Of a stretch of 64,000 nt of DNA, positions 11,577-22,901 are shown in pieces; the first letter of the stretch is position 1, and every line of letters starts with the position of its first letter. The stretch is from Ilex aquifolium. Lineage: Eukaryota; Streptophyta; Magnoliopsida; Aquifoliales; Aquifoliaceae. Under the pieces are notes generated by a model that was not told the origin of the DNA, made no database searches, and saw only the letters and a program-made list of their open reading frames with translations. Both the position numbers and the translations under genes were made by a program. Location of the stretch: contig OX637393.1 in the NCBI GenBank assembly GCA_951799425.1, positions 20,153,244 through 20,217,243 of the forward strand, read 5' to 3'.

Positions 11577-14008
11577 TGTGACGCCCCAAAATTCGGGGGT
11601 CCGTTGATTACCCATCAACCCGCGGAATACCCGTGGATACCGAGTCTCCTTTGTACGGGGAGCTCTACCCAAAACCCAACCTGTGCAATATACATTCACA
11701 TGACCCATCCGAGACCCAATATAAAACAATGACCGCACCGGGTTCATTTATGAGTAAACATTGACCACACCGGGTCCATTTATCCATACTCATATAATTA
11801 CATGCAAGGTTAGATTAAAAATAGTCCATAAATATGGAGTTTTGAGAAAACCTACCCAAACTCATATCCAACTCATACATTAGGAAATTTACATTCAAAA
11901 CAGTCCATATGAGTCTCATTACGACTATTTTCAAATATTTACATGCTCAGAAATCATAATTTTTACAATGATTTTACAAGGACTCAAAATAAAGCCACAT
12001 CTCGGCTTTTCTTCCTCCTTAAGTGCCCGAGTGAGTGCCGTCTGTCGGCGTAAAACCAGCACCTAAAATGTTTTCCCGTATAGGGTGAGCAACGCTCAAT
12101 AGAGTATCTCCTACAGAGACTACTCCCCACCCTAGATGCATATGCAATATTTACATACAACATTTATCCATAACAACATTCCAAACAAGAATATGCAACT
12201 CTATATTGGAATTTTACCATGTCATGCCATGGAATGAGATGTGACTTACTCATGCATCTTAACCCAAGTGCTCACCGACTCCCACAACACAATGCAATGC
12301 ACTTGTGCAATGAAACTGTCAATTGACGAAAAATCCATCCAATGATCGTTTGAAATAAAAGTCATGTGCTTGTAAAAACCAAATCATTGTTGGATGTTAC
12401 TCATTGAATGAGTATTTTTATAAATCAAAATCTTGTGTCTTATTGGGCAACGGATTTTGGAATCGCACCACCGGCTCCGTATGCCTAATTCACTTTTTTG
12501 GACTTGCACCGACGGAAGTGAATAAACCAATAACCGGGTTTTGCACCCGAGGGAGAGTCTAGCCCTACTTGCTATACCCGACACAAGTTTTTTCCATGCA
12601 TGCAACCGTGCGACTCAGTAGGATCTTCAATCCCACTTTCCCGAGTCCACCCTTCAACCAAAAAGTATGATGTTTGAATAAACCGTGCCCACACACACAC
12701 ACCCACACTCATGCCTAAGCCCATGAATGTGATGCCTCCGTGCAAATGCAATGTAATGTACCATCGCATATCAATGTCATGTCTCATATGTAATGAATGT
12801 CATATGGACAACTTAAACCACATATCAACATGGGTCAAGGCAATATATGTGTAATGCACATAATTACCACAATTTATCATGATGCTAATACATTAACAAC
12901 ATGTATTAATACACAACTACAACATCCTCAAGCATGTCATAGCACATTCCATTCACAAAGACACATTATAAACACATATCGACATTTTATCTAACAACAA
13001 CAACCAAGCATGTCGTTACATAATCAAGCAATGACACACTTAATTCTCAAGGCATAGTGTAAACATATAACATGCCCACAAAACAACCCCAAACACAGGC
13101 CACAAAGTAGCCCCTAAACAGGCCACATAGCAGCCCCAAAACAGGCCACAAAGCAGTCTCTAAATAGGCCACATAGCAGCCCCAAAACAGGCCACAAAAT
13201 AGCCCCCTAAACAGGCCATAAAACAGCCCCAAATACAGCCCCATAACAGCCCCAAAAACAGTCCACAATTCCAACACTAAAGGATAGGAATAAAACCAAA
13301 GTAGGAAGAACCCTACCTCTTGGTGCGTAAATCACCCGAATGAAGCTTCAAGAACACTTCCCAAGCCCAAAACTTTGATCTCTCCAAAATCCTTTATTTG
13401 GATGTTCGGTGAACTCAGTTCTTTTTGGTACGTACGCGTAGCCCTCGTCGAGGAGATGAACTTTAACTCTTGGCTCGACGAATTCCGACCGACGAAACTC
13501 CGTGAATCGTAGGAAGAAAGTTGGATTTCTCTCTTGTCTTCTCCCTTCTCTCTCACACGTTAAAACCAGCAGAATTGTGAAGATATTCTGCCCAAAATCA
13601 GATATTTAGGCCCTATTTATAATTTTAAAGCTTGGCCCACGTCGCGCCACACAACCCCCATTGTCCGGGTCCGTTTTCGCTCCGAAACGATTAATTTCAT
13701 CCCGGTTTAAGTTCAAATTAATTTTATTTGAACTTTAATTCAATTATAAGGAAATTTTATAAAATTTATTTGTGAGGGCCTTTGTGAGGTCAGCCGCCAC
13801 CCAATCGTCTCGAAATACGTGCAAAATCCGACTATCTCGGATTTCGATGAAATTTGACAGGGTAACTAGATTTCGCGATACGAATCTAACGGTGAAGTCC
13901 GTTGTGTCATCCGAACTCTAGAAACATGAATATTTTAAATACACATTATAGTGGAAAATTACCGTTTTGCTCTTTTTCAGAAAAGTTCAAATTTACTCGG
14001 GTTTTACA
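11577..14008 (-). mobile_element. Solo LTR 2 of the TGTGACGCCCC family, inside Athila-2 LTR
   Basis: Starts TGTGACGCCCC and ends GGGTTTTACA, with a perfect duplication TGAGG (11572-11576 and 14009-14013). The minus strand carries TATAAATAGGG at 13612-13622 followed by a leader with an AG/GTAGGG donor-like site near 13310. No palindrome array is visible at the position where the sister copies have one; a minisatellite lies at 13077-13268 instead. Confidence 0.9.
13077..13268. repeat. Minisatellite, about 24-base unit
   Basis: About eight imperfect units of the form acaggccacaaagcagcccc with small length changes. It lies inside solo LTR 2 and was not seen in the other copies of the family. The open frame it produces on the minus strand (rich in Gly-Leu-Phe) is a by-product. 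Confidence 0.85.
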
Positions 14009-15031
14009 TGAGGACTCCGTTGTTAGGGAGAGAAAAGATACATTGTAATATAGAGAGAGGAAGTGCAAGGAAGAAGATGAATAGTGCTAGAGAGAGAAGT
14101 TAATGTTTTTCCATTTTCTTTCCATACATTGCCTTGTAATCCATTGTAAGACCTTTCTAAGCTTTGTCTGAAGTCTTTAATGCTAGTTATTTCAAGTTGC
14201 TTTTAAGTTTAATCATCTATTCAAGCTTTTACAATTAATGCATTCATGTTCTCATTTTCTTAGCTTAAAATGGGTAGTAAATGCACTCTCTTTTAGTTTA
14301 TGTTTTCTTGCATTAACTTAGCTACAATCTTCATTTCTTTATATTGTCTTTCTATTTCATTGTTGTTTTTTCCTTTAAGCATGAGTAGCTAAATCTTTAA
14401 GTTGGCTAATCCAAGGGAAACCTCCTCTTGGGTATGTCATTTCAACTCATCTTCTTTCCTCCCCTCGGTGTACGATAGTTCGGTTTGATTGGGTTGAGTG
14501 TGGACACGGTTGTGAGTCTTTCATATCCCATAGACTTGTCACGGGTTATGCTTGGATCCTCACTTCCATCTTGTCCCGAGCTTCCCACGAATCAATCGTT
14601 CATCTATGCACCATTGGAGGAAGGTTTCGTGTTGACTTGGCATTCCCATTGGAGTGAACCTTTGGGATTAGCCAACACTTGTTTCCCAATTCATTTTCAT
14701 CACACAAAAATTCACAAACCAATTTCAACAACAAAAGATTTTTACACTTTTATATTTTACACCAAAATCACCTTCAGCAAGATTCACCTCCTTCCCTGAG
14801 GAGACGACCTTGAAGTACTCTCCAAGTAAAACACAACACACAAAATTCTTCTTGCGCTTGGGAAGCATTTTTGTTCACTTACACATTTCATTTTCTACCA
14901 TTCCCTTGCCCTATCTTTTGACATCATCCCAAGAGAGGGTGACACTCCCCCCTTTCACACATATATCATACATACATTGAGGGAAGATGTTAGGAGGATA
15001 GGAACAACAAGAAAATAACTCAAGTATTTTT

Positions 15032-15048
15032 TGCGCCGTTGCCGGGGA
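15032..15048 (+). promoter_or_regulatory. Primer-binding site, tRNA-Asp type (Athila-2)
   Basis: gcgccgttgccgggga follows the upstream LTR by a few bases and is complementary to the 3' end of plant tRNA-Asp. Athila and Calypso elements are known to use this primer. Confidence 0.88.
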
Positions 15049-15184
15049 AGGCAAGCATTGAATCAAGACGGTGATTTCTGGACAACGGAGGTAAGTCCCG
15101 TTATATTCATCATGGGCTGAGGTATGTTGATCCTTGTAAATACTTTTGTTTGTTTTCATTTTAAATTGTAGATAGTTTTGTTAT

Positions 15185-16795
15185 ATGTGGGGACGGGACA
15201 ATCAAAACCGACTAGTTAGACAACCCTTGGGCCCCAATATGAACATTGACCAAGACCCACTCGAGGATGCGGATGATAATTTTGATAATGTAGGTGCAAA
15301 TCAAAACATGCAAGGGGGCGGGGGAGGACAAGAACCAAGAATACCCAATCCGAGAATGCAATTTCCCCCTCTCGAAAATGAAGGGAACAATATCTCAATT
15401 GATCCTCCGGCGAGGTCAATGCGGGAATTTCTTCAACCAACCCGCAGCACCACATCCTCATGCATCCTCTTACCGGTCCAAGCTCATCTCTTCCAAGTTA
15501 AGCCTGGGATGTTGCAACTACTTCCTACATTCCACAGAATTGAAAAGGAAAACTTTTATTTGCACATAAAGGAATTTGAGGATATAGTTGTAACTTTCAA
15601 TGCTAATTATGCCATGGAGGACATAGCTCGCTTAAAAATTTTTCCCTTTTCCCTCAGAGATAAAGCCAAATCATGGTTGTATTCCTTGCGACCTCGATCC
15701 ATTACCTCTTGGGCTCAAATGCTTTTGGAGTTTTTGAATAAATTTTTTCCGGTTCATAGGACCACTGTTTTAAAAAAGGAAATTCAAAACTTTTTGGAGG
15801 AGCCCAATGAGCAATTCTACCAATGTTGGGATCGGTACAAGGAATTACTACAATCTATTCCACATCATGGCTTTGAATCGTGGCAATTGGTAAGTTTCTT
15901 CTATGAAGGAATCACACCGAGTCATAGACAATTCATTGACATGATGTGTAATGGCGAGTTCTTAAATAAAGACCCCGATGAGGCCCTTAACTACTTCAGT
16001 ACAATGGCCCCGAATGCACAATCTTGGGACATTAGGGATCCCAACGATGTACCTAGGACGTCTTCGGGTAGTAGTCAATCACAAGGGGGAGGGATGTATG
16101 ACTTGAGAGATCGGAAAGACTTGTTTTCCAAAATTGCCAAATTGTCTAGGAAGATTGAAAGTCTTGAAGTCAATAGGAGGCACGAGGTGTCAAATGTTTC
16201 AAAGATTGAGGAGGGATGCTCAATTTGCGAGAGTGTAGATCATTCCATATCAGAGTGCCCTAACATTCTGGCACTTAAGGAAGTGTATCACGAGAAAGTC
16301 AATGCCGTTAACCAAACAAGGCAATTATTCTCTCCACATTCGAACACTTACAATCCGGGTTGGAGCAATCACCTGAACTTTAGTTGGAGAAATGAGAACC
16401 CCACTCCTCATGGTTCTAATGCATACACACCCGTGCCCCCTAGGCAAAATCAATTCCAATCCCAAGGTCAAGTGTCTAACTACCAATACCCCCGGTCTAA
16501 TCCACAAGGGTATTCATCCAATCCACCACCATAGAATTTTTCACTGACTCCACCTCTACAAAACTTTTCCCAAGGACCATCCAACCTATCCATGTACCAG
16601 CCTCCTCACAAAAGAAATTTGGAGGATATGGTTCATGCTTTCATTCAAAGCCAAACTACCTTCAATCAAAATCAAACCGCTATAAACAATCAAAATGCCA
16701 CAGCTTTTAATGACATTCGAGCCCAACTCACAAAGTTGACAAACTCCATGGGGGCATCACAACAAGAGAAAGGGAAATTCTTTGCTCAACCCTAA
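15185..16795 (+). pseudogene. Athila-2 gag
   Basis: Capsid/nucleocapsid polyprotein region. An N-terminal stretch rich in Asp and Asn is followed by the Retrotrans_gag-type core (about residues 100-260), with LLPTFHRIEKENFYLHIKEF, then FPFSLRDKAKSWLYSL and the QCWDRYKELLQSIPHHGF block. One zinc knuckle of the C-x2-C-x4-H-x4-C type (CSICESVDHSISEC) lies near residue 350, then a Pro-, Asn- and Gln-rich tail. The order and motifs match the Athila lineage and are close to Athila-1 gag. It belongs to a broken element. Confidence 0.9.
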
Positions 16796-17011
16796 GAGAA
16801 CCCTAGAGGTCAACATTTCATTGAGTCATCAAAGCCCTTAAGAGAGAGTTGTAAGCAACTCAAGGAGGTTACCACCCTTCGTAGTGGCAAACAAATTAAC
16901 AAAACTTTGGTGCCAAAGGTCTCACCCAAGGTCACACTGCCAAATGAAAAAGAGACCAAAGGTGACACCGAGGGGGGTGAGGTAAGTGATGAGGTAGTCA
17001 AGAAATAAAAC

Positions 17012-17800
17012 TTGAGTGATGGAACTGTGTATGTATCCCATATTCCTGCTCCTTTTCCTAATCGTTTGAAGCCACCTGTCAAGGTGGCTAATTATGCTGA
17101 TATACTTGAAATGTTTAAGCAGGTAAAGATCAACATTCCACTCCTTGATGCCATAAAGCAAATTCCATCTTGTGCAAAGATTGTGAAGGACTTATGCACG
17201 GTGAAGAGGAGGCTCAATGTCCACAAGAAAGCATTTCTCACCAAGCAAGTGAGCTCGATTTTGAGGACAAACACTCCTCCGAAGTTTAATGACCTCGGCT
17301 ATCCTACCATTGCCATAACCATCGGGAATTGCCGGGTTGAGCAAGCATTACTTGATATGGGTGCTAGTGTGAACCTCCTTCCGTACTCGGTGTATCAACA
17401 ACTTCAGCTCGAAGAATTGAAGTCTACTCCAATCATGCTTCAATTGGCGGATCGTAGTGTCCGAACACCAAGGGGAGTAGTTGAGGATGTTTTAGTGCAA
17501 GTCGATAAATTTTACTTTCCTGTTGATTTTATTGTGCTTGACACTCACCCAGTTGCAAATCTTAGCTCCCAAATCCCCGCAATACTTGGTAGACCTTTTC
17601 TTGCCACATCTAATGCTGTGATTAATTACAGGAACGGTCTTATGAAGCTAGCATTTGGGAACATGACTACGGATCTCAATGTGTTCAACTTGTCCAAACA
17701 ACCAGGGGATGATGCGGAGGTTCATGAAGTCAACAGGATTGACACTTTGACGGAAGAACACTTGGAACTTTTGGTCATGTTAAAGTTGAAAGAATAGGAG
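17012..17800 (+). pseudogene. Athila-2 aspartic protease region
   Basis: Retropepsin-like. The family's DTGA-type active-site block appears as ALLDMGASVNLLPYSVY near 17345, followed by LQLADRSVRTPRGVVEDVLV and the [14 protein letters not shown] block near 17590, which corresponds to the C-terminal part of the fold. It sits between gag and reverse transcriptase as expected. A conserved linker with YAYLGEDETFPV near 17970 leads on to reverse transcriptase. Confidence 0.88.
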
Positions 17801-18079
17801 AATGTTGATCTAGAGGAAGTCGATGAGCAAGAGGAATTAGAGAGTTTGAAAGGGGTAGAAAAGTGGATCCCTACATTTGAGAAGGTCCCACACCAAGAAA
17901 AGAAAATCTTTCCATCGGATGTACAAAAGCCAAATTTGGAGTTGAAACCACTACCATCCCATCTGAAGTATGCATATCTTGGGGAAGATGAGACATTCCC
18001 GGTGGTAATTAGTTCAACATTGGAGGCAAAGCAAGAAGAAGAGCTCTTGGAGGTGTTGAGGAGGCATAAAGGGGCAATT

Positions 18080-19430
18080 GGTTGGACAATTTTTTGACAT
18101 CAAAAGGATAAGCCCCATCATTTGCACGCATCGGATCTATCTTGAGGAGGGCGCCAAACCGTCTCGACAACCACAGAGAAGGTTGAACCCTATCATGAAA
18201 GATGTGGTGAGGGACGAGGTGTTGAAACTACTTGACGTGGACATCATTTTTCTGATTGCTAATAGTAAGTGGTTTAGCCCCACGCAAGTAGTACCCAAGA
18301 AGTCGGGAGTCACTGTTGTGGAGAATGAAGAGAATGAGCTTATTCCAACAAGGGTAATCACAGGTTGGAGAGTTTGCATTGATTACCGAAAGCTCAACCT
18401 GTGCACAATGAAAGACCACTTCCAAATGCCATTTATCGATCAAGTATTGGAACAAGTAGCGGGGCATCTATTCTATTGCTTCTTAGATGGATACTACGGC
18501 TACAATCAAATCGAAATTGCATTGGAAGACCAAGAGAAGACTACCTTCACTTATCCCTACGGTACTTTTGCTTACCGTTGCATGCCTTTTGGGCTATGCA
18601 ATGCCCTCAGGACCTTTCAACGTTGCATGATGGGAATTTTTAGTGATATGGTGGAGAAGATCGGTGAAGTGTTTATGGATGACTTCTCAGTCTTTGGGGA
18701 TTCTTTCAGTGGGTGCTTGGAAAACTTGGAGAAAGTTCTTGTGAGATGCGAAGAGAAGAACTTAGTCTTGAATTGGGAGAAGTGTCATTTTATGGTGACA
18801 CAAGGGATTGTTCTCGGACACATCGTCTCGGCAAAAGGGATCGAAGTTGACAAATCAAAGGTGGAGGCCATCTCCAACCTCCCTATGCCGAGAGTCGTCA
18901 AGGATATCAGGTCATTTTTGGGCCATGCTGGATTTTACCGTCGTTTCATAAAAAAATTTAGTGCATTAGCCCGACCTTTGACCAATTTATTGTCTAAGGA
19001 TTTCCCATTCGAGTGGTCAGATGATTGTGAGGCATCTTTTTACAAAACTCAAAAGCATGCTTGTCGCACCTCCGATTATGCGACCACCCAGGTGGGATTT
19101 ATCTTTTGAGCTTATGTGCGATGCTAGTGATTACGCGGTCGGCGCAATGCTCGGTCAAAGGGAGGATAATAGACCTTATGGAATTTACTATGTTAGCAAA
19201 ATGCTCAATGAAGCCCAAATGAATTACACTACCACAGAAAAGGAGCTACTAGCGGTAGTATTTGCATTAGCTAAATTCCGTTCTTACATCATTGGTTCAC
19301 CGATAGTAGTATATACTAATCACTCTGCTTTGAAGTATTTGTTGTCTAAGTAGGATGTCAAACCGAGACTTATCAGGTGGATCCTCCTACTCCAACAGTT
19401 TAATCTTACAATCAAAGACAAGAAAGGAGT
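18080..19430 (+). pseudogene. Athila-2 reverse transcriptase and RNase H
   Basis: Reverse transcriptase blocks in order: the linker with THRIYLEEGAKPSRQPQRRL, VVPKKSGVTVV, WRVCIDYRKLN, YCFLDGYYGYNQI, FTYPYGTFAYRCMPFGLCNA and the catalytic FMDDFSVFGDSF near 18680. The connection domain shows FLGHAGFYRRFIKKF. RNase H follows: FELMCDASDYAVGAMLGQRE, then TTTEKELLAVVFALAKFRSY and TNHSALKYLL. Sequence order and motifs are of the Ty3/gypsy Athila type. The frame is broken. Confidence 0.9.
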
Positions 19431-19729
19431 GGAGAACGTGGTGGCGGACCATTTATCTCGACTGGTGGTGCAAGAGGCTGATGAGCACATTCATATCCCA
19501 TATTTTTTCCCCGACGAGCAATTGCTTTCAATTCATTCTATTTGTTCATGGTATGCTGACATATGTAACTATCTTGCAACAGGACAAATACCACCGCAGT
19601 GGAGCCTAGATAATCGAAGGAGATTCATGGCGGATGTGAAGTACTTGTACTTCGACAACCCGTACCTGTTCAAGTACTGCACTGACCAAGTCATGCCGAG
19701 ATGCGTACCAGAGAATGAACAGTAGGATG

Positions 19730-20852
19730 TCCTTACATTCTGCCATTCACAAGCATGCAGTGGCCATTTCTCAGCAAAGAAAACTTCGGCAAAGATCCTA
19801 CAATCAGGTTTTTAATGGCCCTCTCTGATAAAGGACTGTATTTCATTTTGCAAGGAATGTGATAGATGCCAACATTTGGGTAATGTAACCCGAAGGAACA
19901 TGATGCCCCTCTCCCCTGTACTTGTTATTGAAATATTTGATTGTTGGGGCATCGACTTCATGGGTCCCTTCCCTATGTCGTTTGGCTATCTATACATTCT
20001 ACTGGCAATGGACTACGTGTCTAAATGGGTGGAGGCTATCCCAACCAAGACCAATGGCCACCGGGTCATGGTTAAGTTTCTAAAGGAGAACATTTTTTCA
20101 AGGTTTGGGATGCCTCGTGCAATGATAAGTGACAGTGGATCACATTTCTGCAATAGACCATTTGCATCTTTAATGCACAAATATGGTGTCATACATAAGG
20201 TATCTACCGCATACCACCCACAAACAAATGGCCAAGCTGAGTTGGCCAATAGGGAGATCAAAAATATTTTGGAAAAAATGGTTAACCCAAATAGGAAAGA
20301 TTGGTCAGACAGACTGATTGATGCCCTATGGGCTTACCGCACTGCCTACAAGACTATATTAGGCATGTCTCCCTATCGGCTTGTCTATGGAAAGACTTGT
20401 CATTTTCTAGTTGAGATGGAACACAAGGCCTATTGGGCCATAAAGACTTTAAATTTCAATTTGAGAATGGCCGAAAAACATAGGAAGCTACAATTGAATG
20501 AATTGGAAGAGATTCGAAGAGACGCGTATGAGAGCTCTAAAATTTCAAAAGAGCGGGCTTAGATCTTTCATGACAAATCCATTGTGCGGAAGTCATTCGA
20601 GCCTGACCAAAAAGTGCTTTTGTACAACTCTCGTCTCTCGATTTTCCAAGGCAAACTCTGATCCCGCTGGGATGACCCCTATCTTGTCAAGGTGGCCTAC
20701 CCCAACGGAGCTGTAGAAGTCACAAACCCCGAGAATGGCCAAACATTCAAGGTCAATGGCCAAAGACTTAAGCCATTTTTCGAGGGTTTTGAAGGACAAG
20801 GAGTGGAGGAGGAGTTGACGGATCCGGTGTATCCGAAAGTTGTGAAGGAGTA
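19730..20852 (+). pseudogene. Athila-2 integrase
   Basis: The zinc-binding part shows the ending CKECDRC near 19850. The catalytic core shows [26 protein letters not shown] and [16 protein letters not shown], i.e. the D, D and E blocks. Then come [20 protein letters not shown] and the C-terminal FKVNGQRLKPF end near 20780, with the region closing at about 20852. No chromodomain follows, in keeping with the Athila lineage. Confidence 0.9.
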
Positions 20853-22285
20853 ACCAGTTTTTATGATTTTTAAGTGTACAGTGTTTTTATTTACTTATGT
20901 TATTTTCATTTTCATGGTACTTACTTTACTTGGTCGTATAAAATTGTTTTTCTTAGTTTCAGATGTTGGTGCTTTTGTCAAAGCTCAAGTGCGAGGTGTT
21001 CTCTAACCCTAATCATTTTTTTACTGTCCTTCATTGCATATCATATCTTTTTGTTGCATTGAGGACAATGCATGAATCAAGTTGGGGGGTGAGGTACACC
21101 ATTTGCATGTTACACCAATGTTTGTGGGAATTTTTATGGATAATACCAATTTTTGGGGTGAAAATTCACCTTTCACATATCATACAAATTTTTATTTACA
21201 TTAGTGTAAATTATGTGAAAAATTTGAAATTTTTTGTGAAAAAATATCTAAATGTTGATCTGTATTCCCTTATTTAGAGTGCTTGAGTTAGATGATATGT
21301 TGATCTTTGTTTTGAACTTTGAGCACATGAGCACATTATAGAAGTTAATCCTATGCGTGAGTATCACATATGTATCTGTTTTTGAACTCAACTGTATGTG
21401 CTCCTTGAATGCGTAATTTTAGCAATTTACAGATTGGATTCATATTTTAGGCTTGACATAAATAGTGGAGATGAGTAAGGACCCATGAGAGCTTTAGTGT
21501 CAATCCTTTTTGGAGGGAACTTACATTTACTCAAAGAACAATTTTTCAATGTCAAATTTGTTCAATAATCTCATTATGTTTATCTTGGCTAGATGCATTT
21601 GGGCAGTAGACTGATTTCGTCCTGATAATGTACAATGCTTTTCCATGCTTATTTAGAAATGATCTTAGGCCATCCTTGATTTATTTTGAGCCTTAGCCTT
21701 GGTCTTGAAAAAAAAAATTAACCCTAGTGCCGTGATTGAGCCTCAATTGAAATTCGTTTCTATGCCACACATGTAACCAAGCCAGTGAAAATGAAATAAA
21801 TCTATCTCACCTTGGTTGTTCCTAAAGTTGAACATGAGTAATCAAAAAAGCGAAGGAAGTGTGGTGTGGAAATTCAAGCAAAGGGATAACAGATGTTGGA
21901 ACTCAAAGAGTTCAATGGAAAAGAATGAAAATTCAAGAAAAGGAAGAGAAGAGGTGAGAATAAGAAAAGAATGATCAAAAGGAAAGGAAAATGTTATAGA
22001 AAAGAAACAAAGAGTATTGTGATGGTGTAAGAATGAAAATCCTATGAAAAGGGAGATGCTTTTGAAATAAAAGTCTTTCACTCGGTCCAAGTAAAAAAAG
22101 ACACACAAAAGTCTTCTTGCGCTTGGGAAGCATTTTTGTTCACTTACACATTTCATTTTCTACCATTCCCTTGCCCTTTCTTTTGACATCATCCCAAGGG
22201 AGAGTGACACTTCCCCCCCTTTCACACATATATCATACATACATTGAGGGAAGATGATAGGAACAACAAGGAAATAACTCAAGCA
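20853..22285 (+). other. Athila-2 3' untranslated region and right-hand LTR remnant
   Basis: Non-coding. At about 21057-21092 lies cattgaggacaatgcatgaa followed by caagttggggggtga, the internal purine-tract motif. The block at 21640-21680 (aaatgatcttaggccatcct) is conserved in Athila-1 and NA-2. From about 22113 to 22285 the sequence repeats the end of the upstream LTR (14850-15026). Confidence 0.8.
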
Positions 22286-22901
22286 CATATGTCACAATTT
22301 AGACAAAAAGCATGCACATCTTTAAAAAGAGTGGGCCAATAAAATTCACTCTGCAAAATTTTAGCAGCGGTTTTCTTTAAAGAAAAATGCCATCTGTAAG
22401 CTTCAGAATGACAAAATGAGATGACTTGACCGATTTCATGATTGGGTACACGGCGCCTTATTATTTGATATTTACAATACTTAAACGCATAGGAATCATC
22501 CCAAAAGAAATTGTGTGCCTCTCTAAAAAATTTATTTATGTCGGTCCAGGTATAGTGAAAATGAATTGTCCCTGACGCTAAATAATTGGATATATCAGCA
22601 TACCATGGTACTTCTGTGACTGCAAATAGCTGCTCATCTGGAAAATTTTCTCTGATTGGAATTGATTCCTCCTTTGTATCATAAGTCAGCATCGATAAAT
22701 GATCAGCTACCACTTTTTTAACTCCTTTCTTGTCTTTGATAATCAGATCAAATTCTTGAAGTAACAATATCCAATGTAAGAGAAGTGGTTTAGCATCCTT
22801 CTTGGTGAGCAAATATTTCAAGGCTGCATGATCAGTAAAAATAACGATTAAGGATCCAACTAAATACGAACGAAATTTATCTAATGCAAACACAACAGCA
22901 A
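22286..22901 (-). pseudogene. Athila-1 integrase zinc-binding part and RNase H part
   Basis: Minus strand. From right to left: RNase H blocks AVVFALDKFRSYLVG and FTDHAALKYLLTKKDAKP, the linker KKVVADHLSML, then the integrase N-terminal zinc region with CHSEAYRWHF and the CLNCDIC end next to Athila-2. A chromovirus solo LTR (22902) cuts it on the right. Confidence 0.85.

Larger units (their letters stand above)
10955..15026 (+). repeat. Athila-2 upstream (5') LTR, split by a solo LTR
   Basis: About 1.64 kb once the insertion at 11577-14008 is removed. The downstream half (14014-15026) aligns in reverse with the LTR of NA-2 (for example the caaaagatttttacactttt block and the gaggagacgacctt block), so the two elements are relatives. 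A GA-rich leader-like stretch lies at 14014-14100. Confidence 0.85.
10955..22285 (+). mobile_element. Athila-2: Athila-like Ty3/gypsy element inside Athila-1
   Basis: Inserted in the integrase of Athila-1; the flanks on both sides are CATAT (10950-10954 and 22286-22290). The upstream LTR runs to about 15026 and is followed by a primer-binding site close to the tRNA-Asp complement (about 15032-15048). gag, protease, reverse transcriptase, RNase H and integrase follow on the plus strand to about 20852, then a long 3' untranslated region with a purine tract at about 21080. The right-hand end matches the last part of the upstream LTR (from about 22113), so the terminal repeats are unequal. Coding is broken in about eight places. 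Confidence 0.9.

Noticed and set aside
13047-13277. Gly-Leu-Phe-rich possible membrane protein on the minus strand
   Set aside because: It is the translation of the 24-base minisatellite.
15032-15048. tRNA-Asp gene fragments at this site and at 30504, 38079 and 58706
   Set aside because: Only the 3'-end complement is present, directly next to LTRs; these are primer-binding sites.
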